Shown piece after piece: positions 61,684 to 64,000 of a stretch of DNA of 64,000 nt. The stretch is from Croceivirga sp. (GTDB lineage Bacteria; Bacteroidota; Bacteroidia; Flavobacteriales; Flavobacteriaceae). The DNA lies in contig JANQRG010000026.1 of NCBI GenBank assembly GCA_028284665.1, positions 1 through 64,000 on the forward strand, written 5' to 3'. Under the pieces are notes generated by a model. The model was not told where the DNA came from, did no database searches, and worked only from the letters and a program-made list of their open reading frames with translations. Both the position numbers and the translations under genes were made by a program. Position 1 is the stretch's first letter. Each line of letters begins with the position of its first letter.

Positions 61684-64000
61684 TTAATAATTGATGAATA
61701 TCCATCCCTGGATGGGCTGTGAACCATTCCCCAGGTCAATGACATACAAGTAAGAACCTGAGGGAAGTTTTTCCCTATTGTCCTTATAAAACCCTTCCCA
61801 GTCATTCCGGTAACTCTTGGTGGCATAGACCACATGGCCCCAGCGGTTATATATTTGAACCGTGTTATTGGGATAGTTCTCAATGCCAGGCACTATCCAA
61901 GCTTCGTTCATACCATCGCCATTAGGGGTAAAGGCCTGTGCGGGTTCTATGAGCGGTTGATCACTAAAGGGGAACGTATCTTCCCAATCCATAAGCCCAT
62001 CATTGTCATCGTCTTCATCCATATCATCTGGGATACCATCACCGTCATTATCGGCTGGAAAGCTAGTGGGGTCTTTTGAGTTTGTTCCGAATTCCCCCTC
62101 CATAGCATCCGGATAACCATCGTTATCATCGTCGGTATCGGTATTGTCACCGGTGCCGTCACCGTCAGTATCAGTATCCTCCGTTGGGTCTGTGGGGAAG
62201 GCATCTTCAGTATCTGGTACCCCATCATTGTCATCATCAGTATCCACATCGTCCCCCAGGCCGTCGCCATCGGAGTCAATGTCCTCAATCCCATCATTGT
62301 TGTCATCGGTATCAGCATTGTCTCCAATACCGTCTCCATCCACATCTGAACTTTCCATGGGATCGTTCGGAAAAGCATCTTCCGAATCTGGTACCCCATC
62401 ATTATCAGCATCATCATCGGCATTGTCGCCTACTCCATCCCGGTCCGTATCAGTATCCTCATTGGCATCCGTGGGGAAAGCATCTTCCGAATCCGGAGTG
62501 CCGTCGTTGTCATCATCGGTATCCGCATTGTCGCCCGTTCCATCACTATCCGTATCCGTGTCCTCGTTGGGATCCGTGGAGAAAGCATCTTCCGAATCCG
62601 GAGTGCCATCGTTGTCATCATCAGTATCGGCATTGTCGCCCGTGCCATCACCATCCGTATCCGTGTCCTCATTGGGATCCGTGGGGAAAGCATCTTCTGA
62701 ATCAGGGGTGCCGTCATTGTCGTCATCGGTATCGGCATTGTCGCCCGTGCCATCACCATCCGTATCCGTGTCCTCATTGGGATCCGTGGGGAAAGCGTCC
62801 TCACCATCCGGGGTACCGTCGTTATCATCATCGGTATCCGCATTGTCACCTGTTCCATCACTATCCGTATCGGTGTCCTCATTGGGATCCGTAGGGAAAG
62901 CATCTTCAGCATCCGGAGTACCGTCATTGTCATCGTCGGTATCCGCATTGTCGCCGGTTCCATCACTATCCGTATCCGTGTCCTCATTAGGATCCGTGGG
63001 GAAAGCATCTTCCGAATCCGGGGTGCCGTCGTTGTCATCATCGGTATCCGCATTGTCGCCGGTACCATCACTGTCCGTATCCGTGTCCTCGTTGGGATCG
63101 GTGGGGAAAGCGTCTTCAGCATCCGGGGTGCCATCGTTGTCATCATCGGTATCCGCATTGTCACCTGTTCCATCACTGTCCGTATCCGTGTCCTCATTGG
63201 GATCCATGGGGAAAGCATCCTCAGCATCCGGGGTGCCATCGTTGTCGTCATCGGTATCCGCATTGTCACCAGTTCCATCACTATCCGTATCCGTGTCCTC
63301 GTTGGGATCGGTGGGGAAAGCGTCCTCAGCATCCGGGGTGCCGTCATTGTCATCATCGGTATCCGCATTGTCACCTGTTCCATCACTGTCCGTATCCGTG
63401 TCTTCGTTAGGATCCGTGGGGAAAGCGTCCTCAGCATCCGGAGTGCCATCGTTGTCATCATCGGTATCCGCATTGTCACCTGTTCCGTCACTGTCCGTAT
63501 CCGTGTCTTCGTTAGGATCCGTGGGGAAAGCATCTTCCGAATCCGGGGTACCGTCGTTATCATCATCGGTATCCGCATTGTCACCTGTTCCATCACTATC
63601 CGTATCCGTGTTCTCATTGGGATCCGTAGGGAAAGCATCTTCAGCATCCGGAGTACCGTCATTGTCATCGTCGGTATCTGCATTGTCGCCGGTTCCATCA
63701 CTATCCGTATCGGTGTCCTCATTAGGATCCGTGGGGAAAGCATCTTCCGAATCCGGGGTACCGTCGTTGTCGTCATCGGTATCGGCATTGTCGCCTGTTC
63801 CATCACTGTCTGTATCCGTGTCTTCATTGGGATCCGTGGGGAAAGCGTCTTCCGCATCCGGGGTGCCATCGTTGTCATCATCAGTATCTGCATTGTCACC
63901 CGTTCCATCACTATCCGTATCAGTATCCTCATTGGGATCCGTGGGGAAAGCGTCTTCAGTATCAGGGGTGCCATCGTTGTCATCATCAGTATCTGCATTG
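61684..64000 (-). CDS. Large secreted protein: thrombospondin-type-3-like repeats and T9SS type B C-terminal domain (5' end beyond window)
   Basis: The reading frame is open from the right edge to the stop at 61684, about 770 codons, so the gene starts outside the window. The first methionine in view, at 63207, is an internal repeat variant, not a start. Most of the protein is a calcium-binding-type array of 35-residue units (DAFPTDPNEDTDTDSDGTGDNADTD... pattern) rich in Asp. The last 85 or so residues are a gliding-motility-associated type B sorting domain (AFTPNGDGMNEAW, QIYNRWGHVVY, LPSGSYLYVIDLG). It is exported by the type IX system and probably shown on the surface as an adhesin-like fibre, with the downstream PorP/SprF protein as partner. 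Confidence 0.92.
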   Translation of the reverse strand, partial: NADTDDDNDGTPDTEDAFPTDPNEDTDTDSDGTGDNADTDDDNDGTPDAEDAFPTDPNEDTDTDSDGTGDNADTDDDNDGTPDSEDAFPTDPNEDTDTDSDGTGDNADTDDDNDGTPDAEDAFPTDPNENTDTDSDGTGDNADTDDDNDGTPDSEDAFPTDPNEDTDTDSDGTGDNADTDDDNDGTPDAEDAFPTDPNEDTDTDSDGTGDNADTDDDNDGTPDAEDAFPTDPNEDTDTDSDGTGDNADTDDDNDGTPDAEDAFPMDPNEDTDTDSDGTGDNADTDDDNDGTPDAEDAFPTDPNEDTDTDSDGTGDNADTDDDNDGTPDSEDAFPTDPNEDTDTDSDGTGDNADTDDDNDGTPDAEDAFPTDPNEDTDTDSDGTGDNADTDDDNDGTPDGEDAFPTDPNEDTDTDGDGTGDNADTDDDNDGTPDSEDAFPTDPNEDTDTDGDGTGDNADTDDDNDGTPDSEDAFSTDPNEDTDTDSDGTGDNADTDDDNDGTPDSEDAFPTDANEDTDTDRDGVGDNADDDADNDGVPDSEDAFPNDPMESSDVDGDGIGDNADTDDNNDGIEDIDSDGDGLGDDVDTDDDNDGVPDTEDAFPTDPTEDTDTDGDGTGDNTDTDDDNDGYPDAMEGEFGTNSKDPTSFPADNDGDGIPDDMDEDDDNDGLMDWEDTFPFSDQPLIEPAQAFTPNGDGMNEAWIVPGIENYPNNTVQIYNRWGHVVYATKSYRNDWEGFYKDNREKLPSGSYLYVIDLGNGSQPIQGWIFINY
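62361..64000 (-). repeat. Tandem array of 105-nt in-frame repeats
   Basis: The phrase at the start of each unit (GGATCCGTGGGG or a close variant on the plus strand) recurs every 105 nt at 62361, 62466, 62571 and so on to 63936. That is 16 anchors, with no indel. Units are nearly identical in DNA, each encoding 35 residues, and become irregular before 62361. The array runs off the right edge. Such repeats can change copy number by recombination and can collapse in short-read assemblies. Confidence 0.95.

Noticed and set aside
62184-62894. Plus-strand His/Pro/Arg-rich ORF of 236 codons
   Set aside because: Antisense by-product of the same repeat array.
62430-63998. A 522-codon minus-strand ORF rich in Met, Arg, Thr and Pro
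   Set aside because: It is the out-of-frame reading of the 105-nt repeat and lacks a plausible start, signal or known domain; the other frame has the repeats and the sorting domain.
62361-64000. Regularly spaced repeats that could be taken for a CRISPR array
   Set aside because: The period is exactly 105 nt with no unique spacers; the whole unit repeats and encodes a 35-residue Asp-rich motif in a long open frame.

Overview
The window looks like a chromosome segment of a marine member of the Flavobacteriaceae (Bacteroidota). The evidence is a type IX secretion (type B) C-terminal sorting domain next to a PorP/SprF-family gene, bacillithiol synthesis (BshA), Bacteroidota-style TAnnTTTG promoter elements, flavobacterial LptD/TamB/AmiC proteins, and AT-rich DNA with weak ribosome binding sites. 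The genus cannot be fixed from the sequence alone. I saw no tRNA, rRNA, CRISPR array, integrase or intact insertion sequence.

Positions 1-31.7 kb are an exopolysaccharide/capsule locus. Wzc and Wza (minus strand) lie divergent from a long run of sugar-nucleotide genes: UDP-glucose dehydrogenase, a UDP-glucuronate epimerase-like protein, GDP-mannose 4,6-dehydratase and GDP-fucose synthase. These are followed by glycosyltransferases, an acetyltransferase, and a beta-helix lipoprotein that may modify or cut the polymer. At 16.5-20.5 kb a tight minus-strand operon (cysQ, tandem-DUF2061 protein, cysC, cysD, cysN) makes PAPS and removes its by-product PAP. No sulfite-producing reductase gene is present. 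After a second gmd come a sulfotransferase, a Wzy-like polymerase, a Wzx-like flippase, a fucosyltransferase-like protein, more glycosyltransferases and a second sulfotransferase. Read together, the locus probably makes a sulfated, fucose- and uronic-acid-containing polysaccharide exported by a Wzx/Wzy/Wza/Wzc route. The initiating sugar-phosphate transferase is not in the window.

Two degraded genes sit in gaps of this locus: a broken GT2 glycosyltransferase (about 27.4-28.0 kb) and a broken, internally deleted beta-helix protein (30.06-30.73 kb). Their intact relatives are adjacent at 13.5-16.25 kb. With the two gmd copies this makes three paralogous pairs, suggesting that the locus arose by duplication or by merging of related clusters, followed by decay.

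Positions 31.9-60.7 kb are mostly core genes: an OmpA-family protein; a GH3/beta-lactamase fusion with BshA; an Fe-S oxidoreductase pair; MlaD; AmiC; LptD; RidA; an N-acetylglucosamine-kinase-like ATPase; GAPDH and phosphofructokinase; TamB; TsaD; RsmE; a THUMP-like methyltransferase; and several small conserved proteins. The right end (60.75-64 kb) holds a PorP/SprF protein and the 3' part of a large secreted protein with a thrombospondin-type-3-like array of 105-nt repeats, which runs off the window.
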